A stretch of DNA of 64,000 bases from Kosmotogaceae bacterium UBA1373 (GCA_002305955.1 DBRH01000012.1:1-64000); one strand, 5' to 3'. Counted from the first letter of the stretch, positions 52,863 to 62,975 are shown. Translations and numbers: made by a program. The notes: generated by a model not told the origin, from the letters alone.

Positions 52863-54184
52863 ATTCTAATGAAGCGGTCGAAGAGTTTCTGAAGCTCACG
52901 GAAAATCGTAAAATCTCCGTCGATTCCAGAGAAATAAAGGAAGGTGACGTTTTTCTGGCCCTTAAGGGAGAGAAGATCGACGGCAACGATTTCGTGCTCG
53001 ATGCCCTAAACAGGGGGGCGGCTTCCGCTTTCACTTCACGAAAATTCAACGATAAACGTGCCATATACTGTCAAGATATAAAGGATCTACTGATGAGGGC
53101 CAGCAGGCTGCTACTGGCCGGAGCGCATTTCGAAAAGCTGATCTCGATAACGGGCTCGAATGGCAAAACAACGACCAAAGAGATAGTGGCCTTTCTCCTC
53201 TCGAAGATCGGCAGGACTTTCAAAACCGAGGGCAATCTGAACACCGAAATCGGGCTGCCGTTATCTCTTATAAACGGCAGGAGAGAATTTCTTTTTGCCA
53301 GATTCGGTGTCTTTGAGCTTGGCACCAACAACAAGGGCGATCTGGAAAAGCTGGTATCGCTTCTGGAGCCTCAGGTCTGCGTTCTTCTCAATGTCGGCAG
53401 CGCCCATCTGGGCAATTTTGGGAGTCCGGAAGACCTTCTCAAGGAAAAGCTGTCCATTTTCAATTCTAGACGCATGACCACCGCGATAACGAACGGTGAC
53501 GATACGAGAATCAGGGAGTTCGTTCGAAACCTCAAATGCGAGAAGTACTTTTTTGGAACCGGCAGGTACGATTTTACTCTCGTTGATTTTTCGTACGACG
53601 ACCGGAGCACTAAGGTGCATTTCGTGAGCGACGGGGACAAGTTCGTAAGGTTGAACGGTTTGTGGAGCGCCGGACAGATAATGGATTTCGGTGCGGCATA
53701 CCTCGTCGCGAAAGGCTGTGGCCTTGAGGAACCGGCCATAGATATCGCCGGTTTAAGCCTCTCCTTCAACGACCGTTTCAAAGTCGAAAAAATCCACGGA
53801 ATGACTCTGATAAGCGATTTCTACAACAGTAGTCTCGAGTCGTGGAGGTCGGCCGTCGATTCTATAAAGAAAATCGAGTCGAAAAGGAAGATAGCCGTTG
53901 TGGGCTCGATACTTGAACAGGGTACTCACAGCGGCGATACACACATGGAACTGGGAAAGATACTCGGAGCGTTCGACGAAGTCCTCTTCTTCAACACGGA
54001 CCGTGATATCGAGATGGCTTGCGGAACGGTGAAGCCGGTTCTCATCAGCGATGATGTGAGAGAGCTGGCTTGGTGGTTGAAGGAGAACGCGAAGAAAGGC
54101 GATCTGATTTTCTTCAAGGCCTCGCGCAGCGTTTTTCTGGAGAGAGTCTTCGGAAAGTTCATGGAGTTGATTAAAGATGGTTGA
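52859..54184 (+). CDS. murF: UDP-MurNAc-pentapeptide synthetase MurF
   Basis: 441 residues. Adds D-Ala-D-Ala to the tripeptide. ATP loop ITGSNGKTTTKE, then GDLEKLVSLLEP-like block and the C-terminal domain with SDFYNSSLESWRSA. Start GTG 52859 overlaps murE stop; the end overlaps mraY by eight bases. Confidence 0.94.
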   Translation: MNSNEAVEEFLKLTENRKISVDSREIKEGDVFLALKGEKIDGNDFVLDALNRGAASAFTSRKFNDKRAIYCQDIKDLLMRASRLLLAGAHFEKLISITGSNGKTTTKEIVAFLLSKIGRTFKTEGNLNTEIGLPLSLINGRREFLFARFGVFELGTNNKGDLEKLVSLLEPQVCVLLNVGSAHLGNFGSPEDLLKEKLSIFNSRRMTTAITNGDDTRIREFVRNLKCEKYFFGTGRYDFTLVDFSYDDRSTKVHFVSDGDKFVRLNGLWSAGQIMDFGAAYLVAKGCGLEEPAIDIAGLSLSFNDRFKVEKIHGMTLISDFYNSSLESWRSAVDSIKKIESKRKIAVVGSILEQGTHSGDTHMELGKILGAFDEVLFFNTDRDIEMACGTVKPVLISDDVRELAWWLKENAKKGDLIFFKASRSVFLERVFGKFMELIKDG

Positions 54185-55103
54185 TCAGGTTCTCTCGTTT
54201 TTAATTCCGCTGGTTGCAACGGCAATCCTTCTGGAACCCTTCAAGCGGTTCCAGAGGAAACACAAGATAGGCCAGTACATACGGCAGGAGGGACCGGATC
54301 TCCACAATTACAAAACCGGTACTCCGACGGCCTCCGGCGTCATCTTCATACCGATCTCGCTGATCGTCATGATCCTTTTTTCCCGGCAACCGGAAACGCT
54401 CATCGTCGTGTCGGCCGGTATCCTCTTCGGCGCAGTCGGTTTGATCGACGATATTTCGAAGATAGCCAAGAAGAATGCTGCCGGTTTGAGTGGCAAGAGG
54501 AAGTTGCTCCTGCAGTTCGTATTTGCTTCTATCGTGGTACTTATGATTCAGCTTTACAATCCCCATACATCTATGAAGATCCCCTTCGGTGGCGAGATAG
54601 AATTCGGTTTTCTGTATTACATAATCTCCGCAATAGTTCTTGCTGGCATGAGCAATGCAGTCAATCTTTCCGACGGGATAGATGGGCTCGCGGGTTCTAT
54701 GTTCATCTTCTCGCTAATACCTCTCTTTGCCCTTCCATTGTGGCAGAATGGAATAATCGCCCCGATCTGCGGGGCTCTGGCCGGTTTCTTGTGGCACAAC
54801 TGGTTTCCGGCATCAGTTTTCATGGGAGATACGGGCGCGCTCGGTTTGGGGGGTATGCTGGCCACGGTTTTCGCGATCGAAGGTAGAGAGATCTTCCTGA
54901 TTTTTTTCGGCGTCATGTTCATAATTGAAATGTTCAGTGTGATACTTCAGGTGGGATCCTTCAAGCTCTTTGGGAGAAGGATATTCAGGATGTCGCCCAT
55001 TCATCACCACTTTGAACTCAAAGGCTGGAAGGAAACAAAGATCACTTTCAGATTTTCGTTGCTTGCATTGACCGCGGCCGTCGTTGGTCTGCTGGCCTGG
55101 TAG
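54177..55103 (+). CDS. mraY: Phospho-MurNAc-pentapeptide transferase MraY
   Basis: 308-residue inner-membrane enzyme that makes lipid I from UDP-MurNAc-pentapeptide and undecaprenyl phosphate. Catalytic motifs GLIDD, NLSDGIDGLAG, FMGDTGALGLGG and the MSPIHHHFEL block are present, with about ten hydrophobic segments. Confidence 0.96.
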   Translation: MVDQVLSFLIPLVATAILLEPFKRFQRKHKIGQYIRQEGPDLHNYKTGTPTASGVIFIPISLIVMILFSRQPETLIVVSAGILFGAVGLIDDISKIAKKNAAGLSGKRKLLLQFVFASIVVLMIQLYNPHTSMKIPFGGEIEFGFLYYIISAIVLAGMSNAVNLSDGIDGLAGSMFIFSLIPLFALPLWQNGIIAPICGALAGFLWHNWFPASVFMGDTGALGLGGMLATVFAIEGREIFLIFFGVMFIIEMFSVILQVGSFKLFGRRIFRMSPIHHHFELKGWKETKITFRFSLLALTAAVVGLLAW

Positions 55104-55115
55104 GTGGAGGACGTG

Positions 55116-56447
55116 TTGAAAAGCAAAATGGGTTTTGTGGGGTTTGGAATATCCAACTATAGATTGCTCAGGGTGCTCGGCAAGGAGTATCCATCTTCTT
55201 CTTTCTTCGTATCGGATATGGGATCGATCGAGGGAGAACCCATGGAATTCCTGAAAAAAAACGATATAGAGTTTGAAGATAACGGTCATACGGAAAGACT
55301 TATGGAATGCGACAGCTTCGTGGTATCACCGGGAGTTTCGCCGTTCTCGAAAGTCGGGAGGGCCATTCTCGAGAGTGAAAAGCTCTTCACTACCGAACTG
55401 GAAGTATCCCTGGATATCCTGAAATCGAAACCTCACGGGGTGATAATCGGAATCACAGGAACTAACGGAAAATCCACCACGGTCACCATGCTCAGCCATG
55501 TGCTCGCGGCCAGGGGAAAGACGGTCTTTCAGGGCGGAAATCTGGGCGATCCGCTGGCAGGAATACTGGGAGAGACCCTTGAGTACTACGTTCTAGAAGT
55601 CAGTTCATTCCAGCTGAAGTGGTTCAGCAGAAGCGATCCCCGGTTCCATTTGTCGGCCGTCATCAACATCGGCGAGGACCATATAGACTACCATACAACG
55701 TACGAAGACTACCGACAGTCAAAACTCCGGCTGGTCGATATGACGGAGGGCTTTTCCCTGCTTCCCGTGTGCGAGAAGGACTTTTTTAATGGCAAGCCTC
55801 AACAGGGTAAGATACTCCCCTTTTCGATGCACGGCAAGACCGATTACTGTTACGATATGGGTAAGTTGAGAGTAGACGGGGAGTCTTTCGATAGCGGGGA
55901 GCTGCCTTATGAGGGAATTCACAATTTTGAAGACACTCTGGTGGTCATGGCTCTTGCAAATCTTCTGGGTATGCCTATGAGAGGAGTCTTCGAAGATCTC
56001 AAAAAGTACGAGTTCCTCTCTCACAGGCTTCAGCTGGTTGGAGAGATAGATGGTGTAAAATATTACGATGATTCTAAGGCAACCAACGCACACGCCGTAG
56101 TGGCGGCGCTGAAGAACTTCAACCCCGAGAAGACCGTTCTTGTGCTTGGTGGGAAGGAAAAGGATGAGACCTACATCGAGCTGCTCCAGGTCTTAAAAGG
56201 GTTGAAAGGTATTATCGTACTCGGCAACTCGATGAAATCTCTGATCCAGAAGATGAGAACGTCGGGAATAAACTTCCAGCTGGCAGGTTCCATGGAAGAA
56301 GCCGTGGAGACAGGTAGACGGAATTCGTGCAGCGGCGACAGTGTCGTTCTCAGCCCGGCCGGTTCCAGCTACGATCTTTACAGGAATTATAAAGAGAGGG
56401 GAGACCATTTCAAGAGCATAGTCAACTCGCTTGCAGTGGGGAAGTAA
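55116..56447 (+). CDS. murD: UDP-N-acetylmuramoylalanine-D-glutamate ligase MurD
   Basis: 443 residues. Adds D-Glu to UDP-MurNAc-Ala. N-terminal GFVGFGISN, ATP loop GITGTNGKSTTVTM, YDDSKATNAHA. TTG 55116 is five bases after GGAGG; GTG 55104 follows the mraY stop directly but would place the ribosome binding site inside the gene. End overlaps ftsW (TAATG). Confidence 0.93.
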   Translation: MKSKMGFVGFGISNYRLLRVLGKEYPSSSFFVSDMGSIEGEPMEFLKKNDIEFEDNGHTERLMECDSFVVSPGVSPFSKVGRAILESEKLFTTELEVSLDILKSKPHGVIIGITGTNGKSTTVTMLSHVLAARGKTVFQGGNLGDPLAGILGETLEYYVLEVSSFQLKWFSRSDPRFHLSAVINIGEDHIDYHTTYEDYRQSKLRLVDMTEGFSLLPVCEKDFFNGKPQQGKILPFSMHGKTDYCYDMGKLRVDGESFDSGELPYEGIHNFEDTLVVMALANLLGMPMRGVFEDLKKYEFLSHRLQLVGEIDGVKYYDDSKATNAHAVVAALKNFNPEKTVLVLGGKEKDETYIELLQVLKGLKGIIVLGNSMKSLIQKMRTSGINFQLAGSMEEAVETGRRNSCSGDSVVLSPAGSSYDLYRNYKERGDHFKSIVNSLAVGK

Positions 56448-57562
56448 TGAAGAAGACTTATTTGATGCTCGCTCTTTTTACAAGTATCTTCCTGATTTTC
56501 GGATTCGTTTTTATCTACAGTGCCGGAATCAGCATGGAGGCAAGGCACCCCGACGTCAGCGCTTCGGAATTCCTGGAGAAGCAGCTGATAGCTTTCGCGA
56601 TAGGTCTGGCCGGCGCGCTCGTTATGATCTATCTGAAGGGCTCCTGGCATTTCAGGAAGGCCTTCACGATTTACTATCCCCTCACGCTTATTCTCCTGGT
56701 GGCAGTACTCTTTTTTGCCGACAGAGGCGGATCTCACAGGTGGCTGGATATCGGCAGTCTTTCCCTCCAGATCTCCGAGTTCGCCAAAATATCTCTGCTT
56801 ATGGTTCTGGCCAGTTATCTGGGCAATATAAAAAAGAGGTCGTTCCTCAACACTTTTCTGATTCCTATCGGTCTCGTCTTGCCGATAGCCTTTCTTGTTT
56901 TCATTGAGCCCGATCTATCGACGACCGGTATTCTCGTCGCCATAACCTTCGTGATGATGATCGTCGGAGGTATAAAGCTGCGTTATATACTGCTTGCAAT
57001 AGTACTGGGCGTACTGATCATACTCATCCTTTACAGCGGCGGATTTATAAAGCCCTACCAGCTGGAGCGAATTACTTTGTTCCTCACATCTATAACCGGA
57101 GAGGAACACGAACAGGTTTCATATTCGATCATGGCAATTTCTTCGGGCGGGCTGCTTGGTAAAGGTCTTGGTATGGGGCTTGTGAAATACTACCTTCCTG
57201 TGAGTTACTCGGATTTCATCTTCGCAGTGATCGGTGAAGAACTGGGACTCATAGGGATCTTGGTACTCATGCTGGCCTACGTGGGTTTTATCAGGGAGTT
57301 GATACTCGCGGGACTCAAGGGGCCGTCGAAACTTGAAGGCAAGCTGTACATAATAGGTTTTGCGCTGTATATAATGATTCAGGCCACTATAAACATCGCG
57401 GTCAATCTGGGCCTCTTTCCCCCGACGGGGGTCACCCTTCCCTTCGTCAGCTCTGGAGGCTCTTCGATAATGTCGCTGATGATCGGTTACGGCCTGGTAT
57501 TCGCGATTCTTATAGAGAAAGAAGAAGAAAACAAGGCGAGCGAAACACATGAGAAGACTTAA
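56447..57562 (+). CDS. ftsW: SEDS family lipid II polymerase FtsW/RodA type
   Basis: 371 residues with about ten membrane helices. SEDS motifs SAGISMEAR near the N terminus, GGSHRWLDIG, ISEFAKISL, EPDLST, GLGMGLVKY, and near the end PFVSSGGSSIMS. FtsW polymerises glycan with a class B PBP at the septum; placement inside the mur operon favours FtsW over RodA. No ftsI is adjacent. The end overlaps murG by 14 bases. Confidence 0.92.
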   Translation: MKKTYLMLALFTSIFLIFGFVFIYSAGISMEARHPDVSASEFLEKQLIAFAIGLAGALVMIYLKGSWHFRKAFTIYYPLTLILLVAVLFFADRGGSHRWLDIGSLSLQISEFAKISLLMVLASYLGNIKKRSFLNTFLIPIGLVLPIAFLVFIEPDLSTTGILVAITFVMMIVGGIKLRYILLAIVLGVLIILILYSGGFIKPYQLERITLFLTSITGEEHEQVSYSIMAISSGGLLGKGLGMGLVKYYLPVSYSDFIFAVIGEELGLIGILVLMLAYVGFIRELILAGLKGPSKLEGKLYIIGFALYIMIQATINIAVNLGLFPPTGVTLPFVSSGGSSIMSLMIGYGLVFAILIEKEEENKASETHEKT

Positions 57563-58619
57563 GATAGCCTTTTGTGGCGGTGGCACCGGCGGGCATTATT
57601 ATCCGGCCGTCGCTCTTCTTCAGGAGATAACCAGGCGCACCGACTTCGATTTACTGTACTTCACGGTAAAGGGAAAGATAGACGACAGGAGTGTGGAAAG
57701 AGACTTTCCGGGGGTTTCACGGATACCGCTGGAACTCACGGGACTTTTGAGGCCGCTTTACAGACCGGGAAACATCCCGATACTCTTCTCTCATATGATG
57801 GCCAAAAAACAAGTTATTAGAAGTCTGAGAGATTTTAGACCCGATTTCCTCTTTTCGACTGGCGGTTACGTTTCCTTCCCTGTTATAAAAGCGGCTCACG
57901 AACTGGAAATTCCGGTATTCATACATGAACAGAATTCGATCGCCGGCATAACCAACAAAAAGATGGCCAGATACGCTGAATACTTTTTTATCTCTTTCGA
58001 AGAGACCGCCGGTGAAGTGAAGCTACCGGCAGCACGCGTTGTACTTTCGGGAAATCCGGTCAGAGAAAGCACCAAATCGAGAGAGGAGGTACTGGAGGGA
58101 TTCGGTTTTTCCTGCGAATTTCCCTTCGTCGTCGTCCTCGGGGGCAGTCTCGGATCTTCGGTTATAAACGACGCCTGCGAAAAGTTGTATGTCCTGCTTG
58201 AAGAGTCAAATACGCGTATGAACTTTCTGCATTCGACGGGAGATGAAGAAAAAGCGAAGGATTTGCTGCGTTTTTCTTTCGTGAGGTCTTTTGCCTATAT
58301 AGAGAATCTTTCCGATGCGATAGCTGTTTCGGATCTCGTAATTTCCAGGGCCGGTGCGACCACTATCGCCGAGCTACAGTATCACGGTAGAAAGGGTATA
58401 ATAATACCGTGGCCTGGAGCGGCAGAAAATCACCAATTGTACAACGCGATTTCACTGGAGAGACTTGGTCTCGGTTATGTTATACTCGAAAGTGACCTAA
58501 CCCCAGAAAAAATTTTCTATGCAACACAAGAGATGTTGAACAGAAATATCGGTTATATGCCTCCAAGAAGACCTGTTGATATTATTTTGGATTATATACT
58601 CCGGGAGGAATCGATTTGA
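57549..58619 (+). CDS. murG: UDP-GlcNAc:lipid I GlcNAc transferase MurG
   Basis: 356-residue membrane-associated transferase making lipid II. Motifs FCGGGTGGHYYPA, HEQNSIAG, GGSLGSSVIN and SRAGATTIAELQ are clear. It overlaps ftsW at its start and murC (TTGA) at its end. Confidence 0.96.
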   Translation: MRRLKIAFCGGGTGGHYYPAVALLQEITRRTDFDLLYFTVKGKIDDRSVERDFPGVSRIPLELTGLLRPLYRPGNIPILFSHMMAKKQVIRSLRDFRPDFLFSTGGYVSFPVIKAAHELEIPVFIHEQNSIAGITNKKMARYAEYFFISFEETAGEVKLPAARVVLSGNPVRESTKSREEVLEGFGFSCEFPFVVVLGGSLGSSVINDACEKLYVLLEESNTRMNFLHSTGDEEKAKDLLRFSFVRSFAYIENLSDAIAVSDLVISRAGATTIAELQYHGRKGIIIPWPGAAENHQLYNAISLERLGLGYVILESDLTPEKIFYATQEMLNRNIGYMPPRRPVDIILDYILREESI

Positions 58620-59959
58620 AATACCATTTCATTGGCATTGGCGGAATAGGAATGAGCGGTCTGGCAATGCATTTAGCATCTGAGGGATACCAGGTATACG
58701 GTTCGAACTACGAAGAGAACGAGAGGGTAGAATATCTTAGAGCCCGGGGGATAGGTGTTTGTATAGGCCATTCTTCCGAGAATTTCGACAGACCAGATCT
58801 TGTGATAAGGACTACGGCGATAAAACAGGGAAATCCCGAACTCGTAAGGGCTATCTCCGAAGATGTTCCCACTATTTACAGAATGGAATTGTTACAAAAG
58901 ATCCTCGCCGGCAATATATCTACATGCATCACCGGTACCGACGGCAAGACGACCACCACCGCCATGGTTGCCAAGATACTCTTCGATGACGGGAGGGACC
59001 CTACGGTCTTTCTGGGCGGGTTGAATTCCTTTCTCACCGACGGTAATTACAGGAGAGGTGGCAACGTTATCGTTAGCGAGCTGGATGAGAGCGACGGCTT
59101 TTTCGCCTCTTTCAAACCTGAGAACGCTATAATTACCAACGTCAGAGGCGATCATCTTGAGCACTACGATAATTCCTTCGACAACCTGAAAAACCATTTC
59201 AGGTACTTCTCCAGGGGGGTAAAGAACCTCCTGGTATTCAACGCCGATGATCCGGTTTCCGAAAGGCTTTTCAAAGGCGGAATCACCTTTGGCAAAGAAA
59301 AAGGGTTGTATCGTTTTTCCAATAGAAAGACCTGTCTGATGAGTCAGACCTTCAGCTGTTGGCGCGGCGACAGCCATATGGGACAGATCAAGCTGATGAT
59401 ACCAGGTGAATACAACGCCTACAACGCGACAGCGGCGGTTGCGCTGACCCACGAACTTGGAGTGTCGATAGACACGATCAAAGCCTCCCTGGAGTCTTTC
59501 AGGTCTGTTGATAGAAGATTCACGTTCAGAGGTATGGACAACAGCAGGAACCTCTTTTTCTTCGACGATTACGCCCACACTCCAGACGAGATAAGCAGCA
59601 CCATAAGGGGTGCCAGGGAGTTCTTTCCAGACAAGAATGTAATCGTGGTTTTTCAGCCGCACAGGTACTCCCGCCTCGTGAGGGAGAATGGCCGCTTTGC
59701 GCTCTCTTTGAGAGATGCAAGCGAGGTCTGTGTCTATAAACTCTACGAAGCTTACGAGAAGGGTCAGTACGCGATCGACGAAACCGAGGTCTTGAAGGGA
59801 CTCAGCAGTTACGGAGTCCCCGCGGTCCACGCGGTTAACTACAACGAGATACTGGACTGGCTGGAAAGAAAAAGGGATGCCGTTGTCCTCTTTCTGGGTG
59901 CGGGAGATATAACAGAAGCATCAAAGCTGAGTGCTCTCAAACTTTGCGCAACACATTAG
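58616..59959 (+). CDS. murC: UDP-N-acetylmuramate-L-alanine ligase MurC
   Basis: 447 residues. First ligase of the stem peptide. N-terminal FIGIGGIGMSGLA, ATP loop TGTDGKTTTTAM, LDESDGFF and DDYAHTPDE. TTG 58616 overlaps the murG stop. The last 23 bases overlap the 3' end of the converging radical SAM gene. Confidence 0.95.
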   Translation: MKYHFIGIGGIGMSGLAMHLASEGYQVYGSNYEENERVEYLRARGIGVCIGHSSENFDRPDLVIRTTAIKQGNPELVRAISEDVPTIYRMELLQKILAGNISTCITGTDGKTTTTAMVAKILFDDGRDPTVFLGGLNSFLTDGNYRRGGNVIVSELDESDGFFASFKPENAIITNVRGDHLEHYDNSFDNLKNHFRYFSRGVKNLLVFNADDPVSERLFKGGITFGKEKGLYRFSNRKTCLMSQTFSCWRGDSHMGQIKLMIPGEYNAYNATAAVALTHELGVSIDTIKASLESFRSVDRRFTFRGMDNSRNLFFFDDYAHTPDEISSTIRGAREFFPDKNVIVVFQPHRYSRLVRENGRFALSLRDASEVCVYKLYEAYEKGQYAIDETEVLKGLSSYGVPAVHAVNYNEILDWLERKRDAVVLFLGAGDITEASKLSALKLCATH

Positions 59960-61715
59960 ATATTCCCAGATTTCCACATACCGAACAATCCGTGCATCCG
60001 GCCCACCTGCAATCAGGTGTAGTCTGTTCTTTCAGTGACCTGAAGTATTCGCTCACCAGATATTTCTTTGAGACACCCAGCGAGATATGTTCCCAGGGTA
60101 GCGTCTCGTCGGTAGAGTAACCCTTGAAGTAACCCTCCGTATCGATCGAGGCGATTTTTAAGGCTTCGTCCCAGATCCTCCGGTCGAACTGGTCGTCCCA
60201 TTCATCGAATATCGCTCCAAGTCTGTAGGCCTCGTAAACGGCTCTCCCTACTTTTCTATCGCCGCGACTCAAAATACCCTCGACCGGCCCGTTCGAGGGA
60301 TTGTGAACTTTAATGTCTATACCCCTTCCGGAAAAGCCCCTCAAGAATTCGGCCTTCTGACGGGCCTCGTTTTCGTCTATCTGCCTGTAAAACTGAAACG
60401 GCGTGTGCGGTTTTGGTATGAAAACGGCAACAGATACGGCCAGTTCTTTGAATCCGATCGCCTTGACCCTTCTGCTGAGTTTCACTATCCCTTCGATATC
60501 TTCGGAAGTTTCTGTGGGAAGGCCGATCATGAAGTACAGCTTCAACCTCTGCCAGCCTTTTTTCCTGGCTATCACAGCGCAGTCCAGAAGATCTTTCTCG
60601 GTCACGTTCTTGTTTATGACATTTCTCAACCTCTGCGTTCCGGCCTCAGGTGCGAAAGTCAGACCGGTCTTCCTTACGGAAGCTATTCTGGAAGCGATCT
60701 CCACGTCGAAAGCGTCGATTCTAGAACTCGGTAGAGAGAGGGCAATCTTACGGGGTTCCATTAGCGGCAAAAGAGAGTCGGTAAGTTCGCCTATCTGAGA
60801 GTGGTCCATCGTTGAGAGCGAGAGCAAGGAAACCTCGTCATACCCGGTCCCTCTCAATATTTCTCTCACTCCTTCCGCGATCTCTTCCTTCACTCTCTCG
60901 CGGACTGGCCGGTAAAAGATCCCGGCCTGGCAAAACCTGCAACCCCTGTTACAGCCCCTCATCACTTCGACGATCGCCCTGTCGTGTATCACCTTCATGA
61001 AAGGCACCACGGGCCTTCCATCTATTCCGTAATCGGAGATGTCGGCAACGGCAGCCTTTACGACGTTTCTCTTTCCGGCCGAGGGAATATAAACGCCACG
61101 AACTTCGGAGATGATCTCCAGAAGCTCCCTCCTTTTCCCCGATCTGAGAAGATCGAGGTTCTTCTCGATCAGTCCACACACTTCCAGCATCGCCTCTTCG
61201 CCGTCTCCGATAACGAAAGCGTCGAAGAAGTCAGACATCGGTTCGGGATTGGAAGCGCATGGCCCGCCCCCGAGAACGATAGGCTCGTGCGTTCTATCTC
61301 TCTGAAACAGAGGTATCCCCGCCAGTTCGAGAAGCGCAAGAACGTTCGTGTACCCGAGCTCGTACTGGAGCGTGATACCGACTATGTCGAATTCCAGAGC
61401 CGGAGAGTAAGTCTCCAGAGAGAAAAGCGGCACGGAATTCCCTCGCATTTCGTCGATCATATCCTTCCAGGGAAGATAAGTTCTCTCGGCGAAGGTAGAG
61501 TCTCTGGAGTTCAACTCTCTGTAAAGGACTTTGAAACCCAGGTGCGACATTCCCACCTCGTAAGCGTCCGGAAAGGCCAGCAGGACTCTCAGCTTTCCCA
61601 TCGTATCTTTGAGGACCGCGTTCAACTCCTTACCAATATACCGGCTGGGCTTTCCTACACGCGTCAGGACGCCCGAGGATACCAGCCACTTCCTTATATC
61701 TTCAGAGACGGTCAT
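59937..61715 (-). CDS. B12-binding-type radical SAM protein (TIGR03960 group)
   Basis: 592 residues. N-terminal B12-binding-like domain (about 30-190, VLLAFPDAYEVGMSHLGFK), then the radical SAM cluster RGCNRGCRFCQAG, and a C-terminal Cys cluster CRWAGCTDCSVCG. Biochemical role unknown; members are often fused or adjacent to a TIGR03936 partner, not seen here. ATG overlaps the M42 peptidase stop. Confidence 0.88.
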   Translation of the reverse strand: MTVSEDIRKWLVSSGVLTRVGKPSRYIGKELNAVLKDTMGKLRVLLAFPDAYEVGMSHLGFKVLYRELNSRDSTFAERTYLPWKDMIDEMRGNSVPLFSLETYSPALEFDIVGITLQYELGYTNVLALLELAGIPLFQRDRTHEPIVLGGGPCASNPEPMSDFFDAFVIGDGEEAMLEVCGLIEKNLDLLRSGKRRELLEIISEVRGVYIPSAGKRNVVKAAVADISDYGIDGRPVVPFMKVIHDRAIVEVMRGCNRGCRFCQAGIFYRPVRERVKEEIAEGVREILRGTGYDEVSLLSLSTMDHSQIGELTDSLLPLMEPRKIALSLPSSRIDAFDVEIASRIASVRKTGLTFAPEAGTQRLRNVINKNVTEKDLLDCAVIARKKGWQRLKLYFMIGLPTETSEDIEGIVKLSRRVKAIGFKELAVSVAVFIPKPHTPFQFYRQIDENEARQKAEFLRGFSGRGIDIKVHNPSNGPVEGILSRGDRKVGRAVYEAYRLGAIFDEWDDQFDRRIWDEALKIASIDTEGYFKGYSTDETLPWEHISLGVSKKYLVSEYFRSLKEQTTPDCRWAGCTDCSVCGNLGISNVLRKV

Positions 61716-62713
61716 GGAATCTGAAACTCTGTGGCTAGAGAGAACATGAGCTTGACGAGGTTGTCATAATCTTCCATAGATATGTATTCGGTCTCCGAGT
61801 GAAGGTTCTTAACGGCCAGAGAAAGAGGCACCATCTTCACGCCGTGCTGTTGAAAAGGTATTCCATCGGTTCCGCCGCCGGTAACTCCGACTTGAAGTGG
61901 AAGGCCTTTATCCCTGGCGTGTTCCACTATTTTTCTGCCGGTCTGGTAATCGCCCAGAGAAGATGTGTCCGACATTCGAAGCACAGGCCCGTTGCCCGGC
62001 CTGACGTCTCCGGTGAGTCTGGAACAGCAGGCGAAAGAGTCGACGGGAAAGAAGAGCGAAGGTTTGATTCTCTCGGAGAGGGCCCGTGCACCGATCAATC
62101 CTATCTCTTCCTGCACCGTCCAGGAAAACAACACCTTCCTGGGAAGATCGATTTTCACGAGAAGATCTAGAAGATCCAGAAGCGCGAGACAGCCGAACCT
62201 GTCATCGAGAGACCTCACCGCCACAAACTTTTCGTTCAGGATCGATATCTGCTTTCTGAAAACGGCGTAATCGAGAACTTCTATGCCCATAGACTCGGCC
62301 TCTTCCTTCGAAGAAGCTCCCAAGTCTATCGAGAGACTCTGCCACGACAGGTCCGTCTTCTCCTTAAGGTGGGGAGGGGTGATGCCTATTACACCGTCTA
62401 TGGACTCTCCGGAGGAAGTTATCACGTCCATATGTCGCCCCACCAGAAGTTCGTCGGGAACACCGCCTAGCTTCTTGAAATTGAGTGTCCCGTCGCTGTT
62501 AACTCCTGTTATCAGAAGACCTATCTCATCCATGTGCGCTGCGAAGGCGATACTGGAATCGCCCTGACCTATTTCGATTGTGACGTTTCCCAGATCATCT
62601 ATTTGCGGTTCTATCTCTTGAGGTATCATTTCGAGAATTTTGGACCTTATCATCTCTTCGCGGCCGGTGATTCCCGGAACGAACACCACTTCTGTCAATC
62701 TGTCGAGATCCAT
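61712..62713 (-). CDS. M42 family aminopeptidase
   Basis: 333 residues. M42 metallo-aminopeptidases form large tetrahedral particles and degrade peptides in the cytoplasm. Metal and catalytic blocks AAHMDEIG, RSLDDRFGC, VQEEIGLIGA, and the late GGTDG/HSETE pair are present. ATG 62713 is behind AGGAGG. Substrate preference unknown. Confidence 0.92.
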   Translation of the reverse strand: MDLDRLTEVVFVPGITGREEMIRSKILEMIPQEIEPQIDDLGNVTIEIGQGDSSIAFAAHMDEIGLLITGVNSDGTLNFKKLGGVPDELLVGRHMDVITSSGESIDGVIGITPPHLKEKTDLSWQSLSIDLGASSKEEAESMGIEVLDYAVFRKQISILNEKFVAVRSLDDRFGCLALLDLLDLLVKIDLPRKVLFSWTVQEEIGLIGARALSERIKPSLFFPVDSFACCSRLTGDVRPGNGPVLRMSDTSSLGDYQTGRKIVEHARDKGLPLQVGVTGGGTDGIPFQQHGVKMVPLSLAVKNLHSETEYISMEDYDNLVKLMFSLATEFQIP

Positions 62714-62835
62714 GAGATTACCTCCTTGTGGTAGTCAACCATTGCGTCATATTTATAGACCGTCCCGAAAACGGAACTCTCGCGGGATTGTGGCCGATCC
62801 TTCGGCGATGGAAGTCTGAGCGTTTTACCGCGCAT
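62695..62835 (-). CDS. Candidate 46-codon leader ORF before the M42 peptidase
   Basis: ATG at 62835 follows GGGAG at a normal distance and the frame ends 19 bases inside the M42 gene. The product begins MRGKTLRLPSPKDRPQ. No homology recognised. The overlap with a downstream start would allow translational coupling, but coding quality cannot be judged at this length. Confidence 0.3.
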   Translation of the reverse strand: MRGKTLRLPSPKDRPQSRESSVFGTVYKYDAMVDYHKEVISWISTD

Positions 62836-62867
62836 ATCTTTTCTCCCACTCGTTCGATTTCCTCCCT

Positions 62868-62896
62868 ATTATAGCCTACGGAAAAGAAGATATGAA
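62868..62896 (-). promoter_or_regulatory. Promoter of the M42 peptidase-radical SAM operon
   Basis: TATAAT (62868-62873) with TTCATA at 17 bases upstream. It would give a leader of about 150 bases before the M42 start. Confidence 0.5.
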
Positions 62897-62946
62897 CTTG
62901 AGTCCACAAAGGAGGTCTGGCCAGTTATAATCGGTATTGATCACAA

Positions 62947-62975
62947 TTGACGGGTGGCTGTATTTGATTTATCTT
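62947..62975 (+). promoter_or_regulatory. Promoter of the methylmalonyl-CoA mutase gene
   Basis: TTGACG (62947-62952), 17 bases, TATCTT (62970-62975), followed by GGAGG seven bases before the ATG. Confidence 0.5.

Noticed and set aside
62793..62850. Glycine riboswitch in the M42 leader, suggested by GGGAGA and GCCGAAGGA
   Set aside because: The order and spacing do not form the aptamer, the other conserved blocks are missing, and the downstream gene is not a glycine gene.
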